This document shows positions 1-5,357 of a stretch of DNA of 5,357 nucleotides, piece after piece. How positions within the stretch are numbered: position 1 is the first letter of the stretch; every line of letters begins with the position of its first letter. Below the pieces are notes generated by a model that was not told the DNA's origin, searched no databases, and saw only the letters and a list, made by a program, of their open reading frames with translations. The translations under genes and the position numbers were made by a program. Origin of the DNA: an uncultured Lachnospiraceae bacterium (GTDB lineage: Bacteria; Bacillota; Clostridia; Lachnospirales; Lachnospiraceae); the NCBI GenBank assembly GCA_905193085.1, contig CAJJNI010000173.1, positions 1 through 5,357 of the forward strand. The letters are read 5' to 3'.

Positions 1-13
1 ATTTGATACAAAA

Positions 14-42
14 CTGTAAAAATTCTAAAAAAGTGTTATAAT
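14..42 (+). promoter_or_regulatory. Extended -10 promoter upstream of the aquaporin-like gene
   Basis: A perfect TATAAT lies at 37-42, preceded by TG at 34-35, giving the extended -10 form TGnTATAAT. The -35 position at a 17-nt spacing is CTGTAA (14-19), which matches TTGACA at only three of six bases; the extended -10 would compensate. Transcription would start near position 49, leaving an AT-rich leader of about 70 nt before the start codon at 118. This is a prediction from motif fit only. Confidence 0.6.
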
Positions 43-117
43 TGATGTGAAAGAAAAATAAGTGCTGCAAAGCAGAAATTTATTTTTATTTAAGTAATAA
101 TTCAAAGGAGGAAGTTT

Positions 118-834
118 ATGAAGTATTTAGCAGAATTTTGTGGTTGTATGGTGTTTTTATTGGGGGGATATGCTTATATGAGCAATATAACCCTTAAAAA
201 GACACTGATTGGAAAGTTAAACTACATAGAACTTGTAGCAGCATGGGGTCTTGCCGTAGGGCTTGGACTTACAATTGCTGCCTCTATGTCTGGTCCGGCA
301 TATTTAAATCCGGGTGTTGTGCTTGGAAATGTAATATGGAATGGTCTTGATATTAAAGAGGCACTCATATTTTTACTGATGGAATTTTTAGCGGCAGGCG
401 CATCAGTGTTAATATGTGTTATATTTTTCTGGGATTCATTTAAAGCTTCAAAAGATATACCCAAAAGAGGAATTTTTTCTGCTTATCCAGTAGAAAAAAA
501 CATGGTTTTAAATTTTATCCAGGAAGTAATTGCTACATTTTTGTTTTTGTTCCTGGTATTTATCGGGATTATTTATGCACAGAATGCAATTGTAATCGGA
601 TTTATCGGTTTTGCTGCAGTAGCCCTGCTTGCATTGTCATTTAATTCAACAGGCTTCAGCATGAATGCAATGCGTTCGTTTTTCAGCAGCATCTGGTTTG
701 CAATATTGCCAATTCCAAATAAAGACGGAGAAAAAGTTGACTGGGCATATCAGATAATTGTAAATCTTATAGGTTCATCAATCGGTGGAATCTTAGCAGT
801 AATTGCAACAACAGAGATTATATCTCACCTGTGA
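118..834 (+). CDS. Divergent aquaporin / glycerol facilitator (MIP family) channel
   Basis: This 238-residue integral membrane protein has the layout of the MIP channel family, which passively conducts water, glycerol or other small neutral solutes across the cytoplasmic membrane. Six hydrophobic segments are visible, at roughly residues 3-22, 36-58, 80-105, 129-153, 157-175 and 210-232. The family's helix-1 AEF-G motif is at residues 5-9, and the matching Glu of the second repeat is E135. The two pore motifs are altered: the first reads NPG (64-66) and the second NAM (183-185), where NPA is standard. Both pore Asn residues remain. By eye against E. coli GlpF, the selectivity-filter residues W43, F180 and R186 are kept, and the segment around FSAYP (120-124) resembles GlpF FSTYP. 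The residue after the filter Arg is Ser, as in water channels, where GlpF has Asp, so the substrate cannot be called. AGGAGG at 106-111 sits 6 nt before the ATG and supports this start. The protein is somewhat shorter than E. coli GlpF. No glycerol kinase or dehydrogenase gene is adjacent. Confidence 0.8.
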   Translation: MKYLAEFCGCMVFLLGGYAYMSNITLKKTLIGKLNYIELVAAWGLAVGLGLTIAASMSGPAYLNPGVVLGNVIWNGLDIKEALIFLLMEFLAAGASVLICVIFFWDSFKASKDIPKRGIFSAYPVEKNMVLNFIQEVIATFLFLFLVFIGIIYAQNAIVIGFIGFAAVALLALSFNSTGFSMNAMRSFFSSIWFAILPIPNKDGEKVDWAYQIIVNLIGSSIGGILAVIATTEIISHL

Positions 835-876
835 TGCATATAAAATATTTAATTGCAGATAATACATATAAAAAAT

Positions 877-883
877 GGAAGGA
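877..883 (+). promoter_or_regulatory. Ribosome binding site that decides the tepA start
   Basis: GGAAGGA lies 9 nt upstream of the ATG at 893. It overlaps the third base of the in-frame ATG at 875 and the codons after it, so it cannot serve that upstream start. The six extra residues predicted from 875 are therefore probably untranslated leader. Confidence 0.65.
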
Positions 884-892
884 ATTTTTTAT

Positions 893-1570
893 ATGTCAGA
901 ATTAAATAACGAAAACAACAATGCATCAGATGAAAAAAACATACAATGTATAATAGAAGGTGGTAATAACGGACAGAAAATACATTTGCTTACTATTATA
1001 GGTGAAGTTGAAGGTCATGAAAAGCTTCCGTCAAATAATAAAAGCACAAAGTATGAAACAGTTCTGCCAACACTTGCTTTTATAGAAGAAAATAATGATG
1101 TAGACGGTGTCCTTGTTCTGATAAATACGGTAGGCGGTGATGTGGAGAGCGGTCTTGCGATAGCAGAGATGATTTCCTCATTAAGTAAGCCTGCCGTATC
1201 GCTTGTTTTAGGAGGAAGCCACTCAATCGGTGTACCGCTTGCGGTATCAACAGACTATTCTTTTATTGTGCCAAGTGCAACAATGATGATACACCCTGTG
1301 CGCATAAACGGTCTTGTTATAGGTGTAAATCAGACTTATAGAATGATGGAGCGCACACAGGAGAGAATAGTTCAGTTTGTTGCCGAACACTCTAAAATAG
1401 AAAAAGAAAGAATAGAAAAGCTTATGCTTGATACTTCGCAGCTTGTAAAAGATGTCGGAACAATACTCTGCGGAAAAGAGGCTGTCGATGAAGGCCTGAT
1501 AGATGAAGTCGGTGGAATAGATGCTGCGGTAAAGAAGCTTCATGAGTTAATAGAAAAAAATAATAAATAA
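893..1570 (+). CDS. tepA: ClpP-fold serine protease, TepA/YmfB type
   Basis: The product (225 residues from this start) belongs to the ClpP/crotonase-fold peptidases and matches, from memory, Bacillus subtilis TepA (YmfB), a cytosolic ClpP-like protein once linked to protein export. Shared stretches are EGHEKLP, KSTKYE, NTVGGDVESGLAIAEM, LGGSHSIGVP, MMIHPVR and GLVIGV. The likely nucleophile is S111 in GGSHSIG, aligned with ClpP GQAASMG, and the likely His is H134 in MMIHP. The position of the ClpP catalytic Asp appears to be Gly, with D187 two residues upstream, so the third triad member is uncertain. The C-terminal GKEAVDEGLIDEVGG is a typical ClpP ending. I chose 893 over the in-frame ATG at 875 because GGAAGGA (877-883) lies 9 nt before 893, while 875 has no ribosome binding site. 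The first 20 or so residues are Asn-rich and probably disordered. The gene follows the channel gene by 58 nt with no terminator between, so co-transcription is likely. The ftsK/spoIIIE neighbour remembered for this family is absent. Confidence 0.85.
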   Translation: MSELNNENNNASDEKNIQCIIEGGNNGQKIHLLTIIGEVEGHEKLPSNNKSTKYETVLPTLAFIEENNDVDGVLVLINTVGGDVESGLAIAEMISSLSKPAVSLVLGGSHSIGVPLAVSTDYSFIVPSATMMIHPVRINGLVIGVNQTYRMMERTQERIVQFVAEHSKIEKERIEKLMLDTSQLVKDVGTILCGKEAVDEGLIDEVGGIDAAVKKLHELIEKNNK

Positions 1571-1586
1571 TAATTTTCAATATGCA

Positions 1587-1615
1587 TTGTCAAATAAAGG
1601 TATTTTTGTTAAAAT
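1587..1615 (+). promoter_or_regulatory. SigA-type promoter for the purO-AICARFT unit
   Basis: TTGTCA (1587-1592, five of six to consensus) is followed by a 17-nt spacer and TAAAAT (1610-1615, five of six). TG at 1607-1608 makes it an extended -10 as well. Transcription would begin near 1622, giving a leader of about 36 nt that carries AGGAGGA at 1644-1650. It is the best conventional promoter in the window. No purine riboswitch fits in so short a leader, and I see no Bacillus-type PurBox. Confidence 0.75.
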
Positions 1616-1657
1616 AAAAAAGTAAGTGACTAACCAACTATTTAGGAGGACATTTTA

Positions 1658-2368
1658 ATGAAAAAACTGGCAATTGATGAAGAGTTGAAGAACAATGCAT
1701 ATCCGGGAAGAGGAATTATAATTGGAAAATCAGCTAACGGAAAATATGCAGTTACAGCTTATTTTATTATGGGAAGAAGTGTAAACAGCAGGAATCGTGT
1801 GTTTGTTGAAGACGGTGAAGGAATCCGTACACAGGCATATGACCCGTCAAAACTTACAGACCCAAGTCTTATAATTTATGCACCTGTCAGAGTTCTTGAC
1901 AATAAGACAATTGTAACAAATGGTGACCAGACAGATACAGTTTATGATTTGATGAAGAAAGGCCAGACATTTGAACAGTCATTAAGAACAAGAGAATTTG
2001 AGCCTGACGGACCTAATTATACTCCTAGGATTTCAGGAATAATTGAATTAAAGGAAGGCGGATTTGATTACTCAATGTCAATATTAAAGAGTAATAATGG
2101 TAATCCTGATGCATGTAACCGTTATACTTTCTCTTATGAAAATCCGGTTGCCGGTGAAGGTCATTTTATTCATACCTATATGCAGGACGGAAATCCACTC
2201 CCAAGTTTTGAAGGAGAACCAAAACTTATCGGTATTCCTGATGATATGGGTAAGTTTGCTGATACTTTATGGACAAGTCTTAATGAAGATAATAAAGTTT
2301 CATTATTTGTAAGATATATTGATTTGGAAAATGGCAAAGTTAATTCTAAAATAATAAACAAGAACTAA
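1658..2368 (+). CDS. purO: IMP cyclohydrolase, PurO type
   Basis: The product (236 residues) resembles the PurO-type IMP cyclohydrolase family (PF07826), first known from archaea. The enzyme closes the ring of 5-formamidoimidazole-4-carboxamide ribotide (FAICAR) to give IMP, the last step of de novo purine synthesis, in the cytosol. Family-like stretches are YPGRGIIIG (15-23), GRSVNSRNRVF (39-49), IVTNGDQTD (85-93) and PNYTPRISG (119-127). It has no signal peptide or membrane segment and is a little longer than the roughly 200 residues I recall for archaeal PurO. It is unrelated in sequence to the MGS-like cyclohydrolase domain of bifunctional PurH. AGGAGGA (1644-1650) sits 7 nt before the ATG. 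The next gene starts 10 nt after the stop and encodes the preceding enzyme of the pathway, which strongly supports the call. The two genes form one transcription unit under the promoter at 1587-1615. Confidence 0.85.
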   Translation: MKKLAIDEELKNNAYPGRGIIIGKSANGKYAVTAYFIMGRSVNSRNRVFVEDGEGIRTQAYDPSKLTDPSLIIYAPVRVLDNKTIVTNGDQTDTVYDLMKKGQTFEQSLRTREFEPDGPNYTPRISGIIELKEGGFDYSMSILKSNNGNPDACNRYTFSYENPVAGEGHFIHTYMQDGNPLPSFEGEPKLIGIPDDMGKFADTLWTSLNEDNKVSLFVRYIDLENGKVNSKIINKN

Positions 2369-2378
2369 AGGAGAACCA

Positions 2379-3557
2379 ATGATGAAAGAACTTGAATTAA
2401 AGTATGGATGTAATCCTAATCAGAAACCATCTAGAATATATATGAATGAAGGAGAATTGCCTATAGAAGTGCTTAACGGTAAGCCTGGCTATATTAATTT
2501 CCTTGACGCTTTTAACGGCTGGCAGCTTGTAAGCGAATTAAAGAAAGCTACAGGACTTCCTGCTGCAACTTCATTTAAACATGTTTCACCTGCAGGTGCA
2601 GCGGTTGGACTTAAGCTTACAGAACTTGAGAAGAAAATTTACTGGGTTGATGATTTGGGAGAATTATCACCACTTGCAAGTGCGTATGCAAGAGCAAGAG
2701 GTGCTGACAGAATGTCATCATTTGGTGATTTCATTTCTTTATCAGATGTATGTGATGCAGATACAGCCCGTTTAATTAAAAGAGAAGTATCTGATGGTGT
2801 TATTGCACCAGGATATGAACCTGAAGCTTTGGAAATTTTAAAAGCCAAGAAAAAAGGTAATTACAATATAATTAAAATAGATGAATCTTATGTTCCTGCT
2901 CCTGTAGAACATAAAGAAGTATTTGGTGTGACATTTGAACAGGGAAGAAATGAACTTGTTATCGATAAAGATTTCCTTTCAAATATGGTTACAGAAAATA
3001 AAGAAATTCCACAGGAGGCAAAGATTGATTTAATTATTGCGCTTATCACTCTTAAGTATACACAGTCAAATTCAGTATGCTATGCCAAAGGCGGTCAGGC
3101 AATCGGAATTGGTGCAGGACAGCAGTCAAGAATTCACTGTACAAGACTTGCAGGAAACAAGGCAGACAACTGGTTCCTCCGCCAGAATGAGAAGGTTTTA
3201 AATCTTCCATTCCTTGATTCAATCAAGAGAGCTGACAGAGACAATGCAATAGATGTATATATAAGTGATGATTATATGGATGTTCTTGCTGACGGCGAAT
3301 GGCAGAAGACATTTAAGACTAAGCCGGAAGTGTTTACAAGAGAAGAGAGAAGAGCATGGCTTGATAAGATGAAGGGTGTTGCGTTAGCTTCTGATGCCTT
3401 TTTCCCATTTGGTGATAATATTGAAAGAGCACACAGAAGCGGTGTGGAATATATTGCACAGCCGGGTGGTTCAATTCGTGATGACAATGTAATTGAGACA
3501 TGTAATAAATATAATATTGCAATGTGCTTTACAGGAATAAGACTTTTCCATCACTAA
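2379..3557 (+). CDS. purH: Stand-alone AICAR transformylase (PurH C-terminal domain type)
   Basis: The product (392 residues) is phosphoribosylaminoimidazolecarboxamide formyltransferase, which transfers a formyl group from 10-formyl-tetrahydrofolate to AICAR to give FAICAR, the substrate of the cyclohydrolase encoded just upstream. Only the transformylase half of PurH is present, because the protein opens directly at LKYGCNPNQ, the usual domain start. Active-site residues known from ATIC are all found: K67-H68 in SFKHVSPAG, N231 in TQSNSVCYAK, D339 in SDAFFPF and the terminal RLFHH. The body (AYARARGADRMSSFGDF, GAGQQSRIHCTRLAG) resembles vertebrate ATIC more than E. coli PurH, while QPGGSIRDD near the end is bacterial in style. 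AAGGAG (2368-2373) overlaps the purO stop codon by one base. It lies 5 nt from the ATG at 2379 and 8 nt from a second ATG at 2382, so translation may begin one codon later. No clear terminator follows, so readthrough toward spoIVA is possible. The purH symbol is kept for the domain only; the protein is not bifunctional. Confidence 0.93.
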   Translation: MMKELELKYGCNPNQKPSRIYMNEGELPIEVLNGKPGYINFLDAFNGWQLVSELKKATGLPAATSFKHVSPAGAAVGLKLTELEKKIYWVDDLGELSPLASAYARARGADRMSSFGDFISLSDVCDADTARLIKREVSDGVIAPGYEPEALEILKAKKKGNYNIIKIDESYVPAPVEHKEVFGVTFEQGRNELVIDKDFLSNMVTENKEIPQEAKIDLIIALITLKYTQSNSVCYAKGGQAIGIGAGQQSRIHCTRLAGNKADNWFLRQNEKVLNLPFLDSIKRADRDNAIDVYISDDYMDVLADGEWQKTFKTKPEVFTREERRAWLDKMKGVALASDAFFPFGDNIERAHRSGVEYIAQPGGSIRDDNVIETCNKYNIAMCFTGIRLFHH

Positions 3558-3578
3558 AATTAATAAAAATATATAATC

Positions 3579-3640
3579 AGGAATACCCCTTTTAAAATTC
3601 GCATATAGTGTAGTAGCGAAAAGTAAAAAGGGGTATTCTT
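3579..3640 (+). repeat. Inverted repeat that pairs with the spoIVA ribosome binding site
   Basis: GAATACCCCTTTT (3581-3593) and AAAAGGGGTATTC (3626-3638) are perfect inverse complements of 13 bp. A G-U pair (3580/3639) and an A-U pair (3579/3640) extend the stem to 15. Inside it, TTCGC (3598-3602) and GCGAA (3616-3620) form a second 5-bp stem around a 13-nt loop. The right arm contains AAAGGGG, the spoIVA Shine-Dalgarno sequence, and ends at the base before the ATG. No T-tract follows the right arm, so it is not a standard Rho-independent terminator for the upstream genes. The repeat is read directly from the sequence; its role is inferred. Confidence 0.85.
3581..3609 (+). promoter_or_regulatory. 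Putative sigma-E-type sporulation promoter of spoIVA
   Basis: CATATAGT (3602-3609) fits the sigma-E -10 consensus CATACAnT with one mismatch. GAATACC (3581-3587), 14 nt upstream, matches the first five positions of the sigma-E -35 consensus (G/T)(A/C)ATATT and misses the last two. The spacing is right for sigma-E, and spoIVA is a sigma-E mother-cell gene in Bacillus and in Clostridioides. Transcription would start near 3616, within the right half of the inverted repeat, leaving a leader of about 25 nt with the ribosome binding site free. Confidence 0.6.
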
Positions 3641-5104
3641 ATGAACATTTATAAAGATATTGAAGAAAGGATGAATGGCGAGATTTATATTGGTGTTGTA
3701 GGTCCGGTACGCACGGGAAAATCTACATTCATCAAACGATTTATGGAACAGTTAGTTATACCTAATATGCAGGACGAATATGCAAAAGAGAGGACAAAAG
3801 ACGAATTACCTTTGTCGGCAGATGGGAAAATGGTAACGACTACTGAGCCTAAATTTATTCCTAAAGATGAGGCCGTTATTACTATCGGAGATGATGTAAA
3901 GCTTGCAGTAAGGCTGATTGACTGTGTCGGTTTTATGGTAAAAGGGGCATTTTCAGGAGAAGATGCAGACACAGAGAGAATGGTTAAAACTCCGTGGCAG
4001 AATGAAGAAATGTCATTTTCAAAAGCCGCGGAGATTGGAACTAAAAAGGTAATAAGTGAACACGCCGGAATTGGAATTGTAGTTACAACAGATGGAAGTA
4101 TTGGTGCATTAGACAGGGAAAATTATGTTGAGGCTGAAGAAAAGACAGTAAGTGAGCTTGAAAAACATGGCAAACCGTACATAATTCTTCTGAATACGCA
4201 AAACCCATATGCACAGAATGCAAAAGAAATGACACAGGAGCTTGAGGCTAAATATAATAAGCCTGTAATAGCAGTCAACTGCATGCAGTTAAAGAAGGAA
4301 GATATACATAGAATTTTAGAAGAAATATTGTACGAATTTCCGTTGGAAAAACTGGAATTTTTTATGCCTAAATGGATAGAAATGATGTCTAGGACACACC
4401 CGCTTAAAGCGGCAATAATAGATTATGCAAGACAGCTTATGCAGAAAATTACAACAATCCGTCAGGCAAATAAAGATAATCTTGATATAGAAAATGAATA
4501 TATAGAGCAGTCAAAAATTGACAAAATAGATTTGTCTAAAGGCTGTGTGAAAATAAGCCTTGATGTTGATGATTCATATTATTATGAAATGTTAAGTGAT
4601 ATGACAGGAATGGACATTAAGAGCGAATACGATTTGATTTTTAATATGAGACAGTTGTCGGATATGAAAAAAGAATATGAAAAAGTTGAAGATGCGATTA
4701 CTTCTGTCCACCAGAAAGGTTACGGTGTTGTAACTCCGGCTAAAGAAGAAATAAAATTAGAAGACCCTGTAGTAATAAGACATGGCAATAAATTCGGAGT
4801 AAAAATTAAGGCGCTCAGTCCTTCAATTCATTTTATAAGAGCAAATATAGAGACTGAAATAGCGCCGATTGTCGGAAGTGAGCAGCAGGCAGAAGATTTG
4901 ATAACTTATATAAAAGAAAACAGCAAAACAAAAGAAGGTATCTGGAATACAAATATTTTTGGAAAATCCATAGAGCAGCTTGTTGAAGACGGAATTAAAA
5001 ATAAAATTGCTGCAATGGGTGATGAAAGTCAGATTAAATTACAGGATACCATGCAGAAAATTGTTAATGACAGTAATGGTGGCATTGTCTGTATTATTAT
5101 ATAA
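3641..5104 (+). CDS. spoIVA: Stage IV sporulation protein A (SpoIVA), spore coat basement ATPase
   Basis: SpoIVA is made in the mother cell, docks on the forespore membrane through SpoVM, and uses ATP to polymerise into the platform on which the spore coat (and correct cortex formation) depends. The 487-residue product is close in length to B. subtilis SpoIVA (492) and matches it end to end by eye. The N-terminal TRAFAC-type ATPase domain shows Walker A GPVRTGKS (21-28, Lys27), a TTTEPKF switch segment (66-72) and Walker B RLIDCVG (91-97, Asp94). TPW (117-119), AAEIGTKKVI (129-138) and TTDGSIG (149-155) are further conserved stretches. Where GTPases carry NKxD the strand reads LLNTQNP, in line with the family's ATP preference. 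The middle and C-terminal regions keep GYGVV, IRHGNKFGVK and SPSIHFI, and the protein ends in the hydrophobic GGIVCIII that corresponds to the SpoVM-interacting tail. AAAGGGG (3627-3633) lies 7 nt before the ATG but inside an inverted repeat. No defect is seen, so the organism very likely forms endospores. Confidence 0.97.
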   Translation: MNIYKDIEERMNGEIYIGVVGPVRTGKSTFIKRFMEQLVIPNMQDEYAKERTKDELPLSADGKMVTTTEPKFIPKDEAVITIGDDVKLAVRLIDCVGFMVKGAFSGEDADTERMVKTPWQNEEMSFSKAAEIGTKKVISEHAGIGIVVTTDGSIGALDRENYVEAEEKTVSELEKHGKPYIILLNTQNPYAQNAKEMTQELEAKYNKPVIAVNCMQLKKEDIHRILEEILYEFPLEKLEFFMPKWIEMMSRTHPLKAAIIDYARQLMQKITTIRQANKDNLDIENEYIEQSKIDKIDLSKGCVKISLDVDDSYYYEMLSDMTGMDIKSEYDLIFNMRQLSDMKKEYEKVEDAITSVHQKGYGVVTPAKEEIKLEDPVVIRHGNKFGVKIKALSPSIHFIRANIETEIAPIVGSEQQAEDLITYIKENSKTKEGIWNTNIFGKSIEQLVEDGIKNKIAAMGDESQIKLQDTMQKIVNDSNGGIVCIII

Positions 5105-5117
5105 TGCCACATTTAAA

Positions 5118-5158
5118 GGTCAAAAGATATTCGTGAATGTGCGATGAAGCTTTTGACC
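5118..5158 (+). repeat. Two-tier inverted repeat between spoIVA and the fliB-like gene
   Basis: GGTCAAAAG (5118-5126) and CTTTTGACC (5150-5158) are a perfect 9-bp inverted repeat. Inside, TTCGT (5130-5134) can pair with ATGAA (5144-5148) using one G-U pair, leaving a 9-nt loop. It starts 14 nt after the spoIVA stop, where a terminator would be expected, but the following bases are ATATATAAATA with no T-tract. It could be a weak terminator, a transcript-stabilising end or an operator. Its right arm also contains TTGACC, a good -35 hexamer, but no -10 follows at a proper distance. Confidence 0.6.
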
Positions 5159-5188
5159 ATATATAAATACGATAAAGGAGAAAGAAAC

Positions 5189-5329
5189 ATGTTATATACA
5201 TTTCCGGATTATTATGAAAAATTTAAATGTATTGGCACAGACTGCCCTGATACATGTTGTGCATGCTGGGAGATAGTGGCTGATGATAAATCATTGAAAA
5301 ATTATATTAAGTACAGAGGCCTATTTTGA
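5189..5329 (+). CDS. N-terminal fragment of a FliB-family (flagellin lysine-N-methylase) protein, frame interrupted
   Basis: The 46 readable residues start MLYTFPDYYEKFKC and carry a tight Cys cluster (C14, C19, C23, C24, C26, then W27). This matches the opening of the FliB / CxxCxxCC family (PF03692), which in enterics methylates flagellin lysines and in many Clostridia is present as a poorly characterised paralogue. The usual form I recall is CCAGW; here it is CCACW, with an extra Cys. I chose 5189 because AAAGGAG (5174-5180) lies 8 nt upstream. An in-frame ATG at 5144 lies inside the inverted repeat, has no ribosome binding site and would add 15 unlike residues. Full-length members are several hundred residues, but this frame meets TGA at 5327-5329. 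Either a frameshift or a sequence junction interrupts it, or the gene is a remnant. The few bases left do not decide which frame continues. Methylase function cannot be claimed from this fragment. Confidence 0.65.
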   Translation: MLYTFPDYYEKFKCIGTDCPDTCCACWEIVADDKSLKNYIKYRGLF

Positions 5330-5357
5330 CGCTTGTGATGCTGGGCGTAAGCGGTGC

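Noticed and set aside
65..75. Small hairpin CTGC-AAA-GCAG in the leader of the channel gene
   Set aside because: Four base pairs with a 3-nt loop is below what I would accept as a regulatory structure in AT-rich DNA, and there is no second alternative stem.
837..874. Direct repeat CATATAAAA at 837-845 and 865-873
   Set aside because: Nine AT-rich bases repeated twice within a 58-nt gap is expected by chance in this composition, and no palindrome or third copy is present.
875..892. Earlier in-frame ATG for the TepA-type protease
   Set aside because: It has no ribosome binding site, and the site for the ATG at 893 overlaps it. The six extra residues resemble nothing in the family as I recall it.
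1247..1543. Minus-strand open frame of 98 codons opposite the protease gene
   Set aside because: It lies wholly inside a well-conserved plus-strand gene, and its product is Tyr/His/Cys-rich with no family features. The same holds for the other minus-strand frames inside spoIVA and the purine genes.
3572..3577. Perfect TATAAT 9 nt upstream of the spoIVA inverted repeat, as a SigA -10 box
   Set aside because: At 16-18 nt spacing the -35 positions read ATCACT, CATCAC and CCATCA inside the end of the transformylase gene. There is no extended TG and the stretch is AT-rich, so a chance match is likely.
5153..5158. TTGACC as a -35 box for the FliB-like gene
   Set aside because: Nothing like a -10 lies 16-18 nt downstream, where the sequence is the ribosome binding site region. 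TATAAA at 5162-5167 is far too close.
5144..5188. Earlier in-frame ATG for the FliB-like gene
   Set aside because: It lies inside the inverted repeat without a ribosome binding site, whereas AAAGGAG sits 8 nt before the ATG at 5189, where the family similarity begins.

Overview
The window is AT-rich, with short intergenic gaps, strong AGGAGG-type ribosome binding sites and all recognisable genes on the plus strand. A SpoIVA homologue marks an endospore-forming Firmicute. The gene styles (separate purine enzymes in place of bifunctional PurH, a FliB-family CxxC protein, a TepA-type protease) suggest a Lachnospiraceae-like Clostridia member. That placement is inferred from remembered family resemblance, not from a search.

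Layout. Positions 1-117 are a leader with an extended -10 promoter. At 118-834 lies a divergent GlpF/aquaporin-family channel, then a ClpP-fold serine protease of the TepA/YmfB type (about 893-1570), probably on the same transcript. A clear promoter (TTGTCA, 17 nt, TGTTAAAAT) at 1587-1615 drives a two-gene purine unit: a PurO-type IMP cyclohydrolase (1658-2368) and, 10 nt later, a stand-alone AICAR transformylase (2379-3557). Together they supply the last two steps to IMP, normally fused in bifunctional PurH. At 3641-5104 is spoIVA, the ATPase that builds the basement layer of the spore coat. The window closes with the N-terminal Cys-rich piece of a FliB-family protein (5189-5329), whose frame breaks just before the end.

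The most interesting non-coding element is the 83-bp gap between the purine genes and spoIVA. It holds a 13-bp perfect inverted repeat (15 bp with a G-U pair) whose right arm is the spoIVA Shine-Dalgarno sequence. A sigma-E-like promoter overlaps the left arm and loop. A transcript reading through from the purine genes would fold and hide the spoIVA ribosome binding site, whereas a transcript started at the sigma-E-like promoter would lack the left arm and be translatable. I infer an insulator that keeps spoIVA silent in growing cells. A second two-tier inverted repeat of similar design lies between spoIVA and the fliB-like gene.

No tRNA, rRNA, CRISPR array, insertion sequence or prophage gene is visible, and there is no gene-free stretch above 300 bases.
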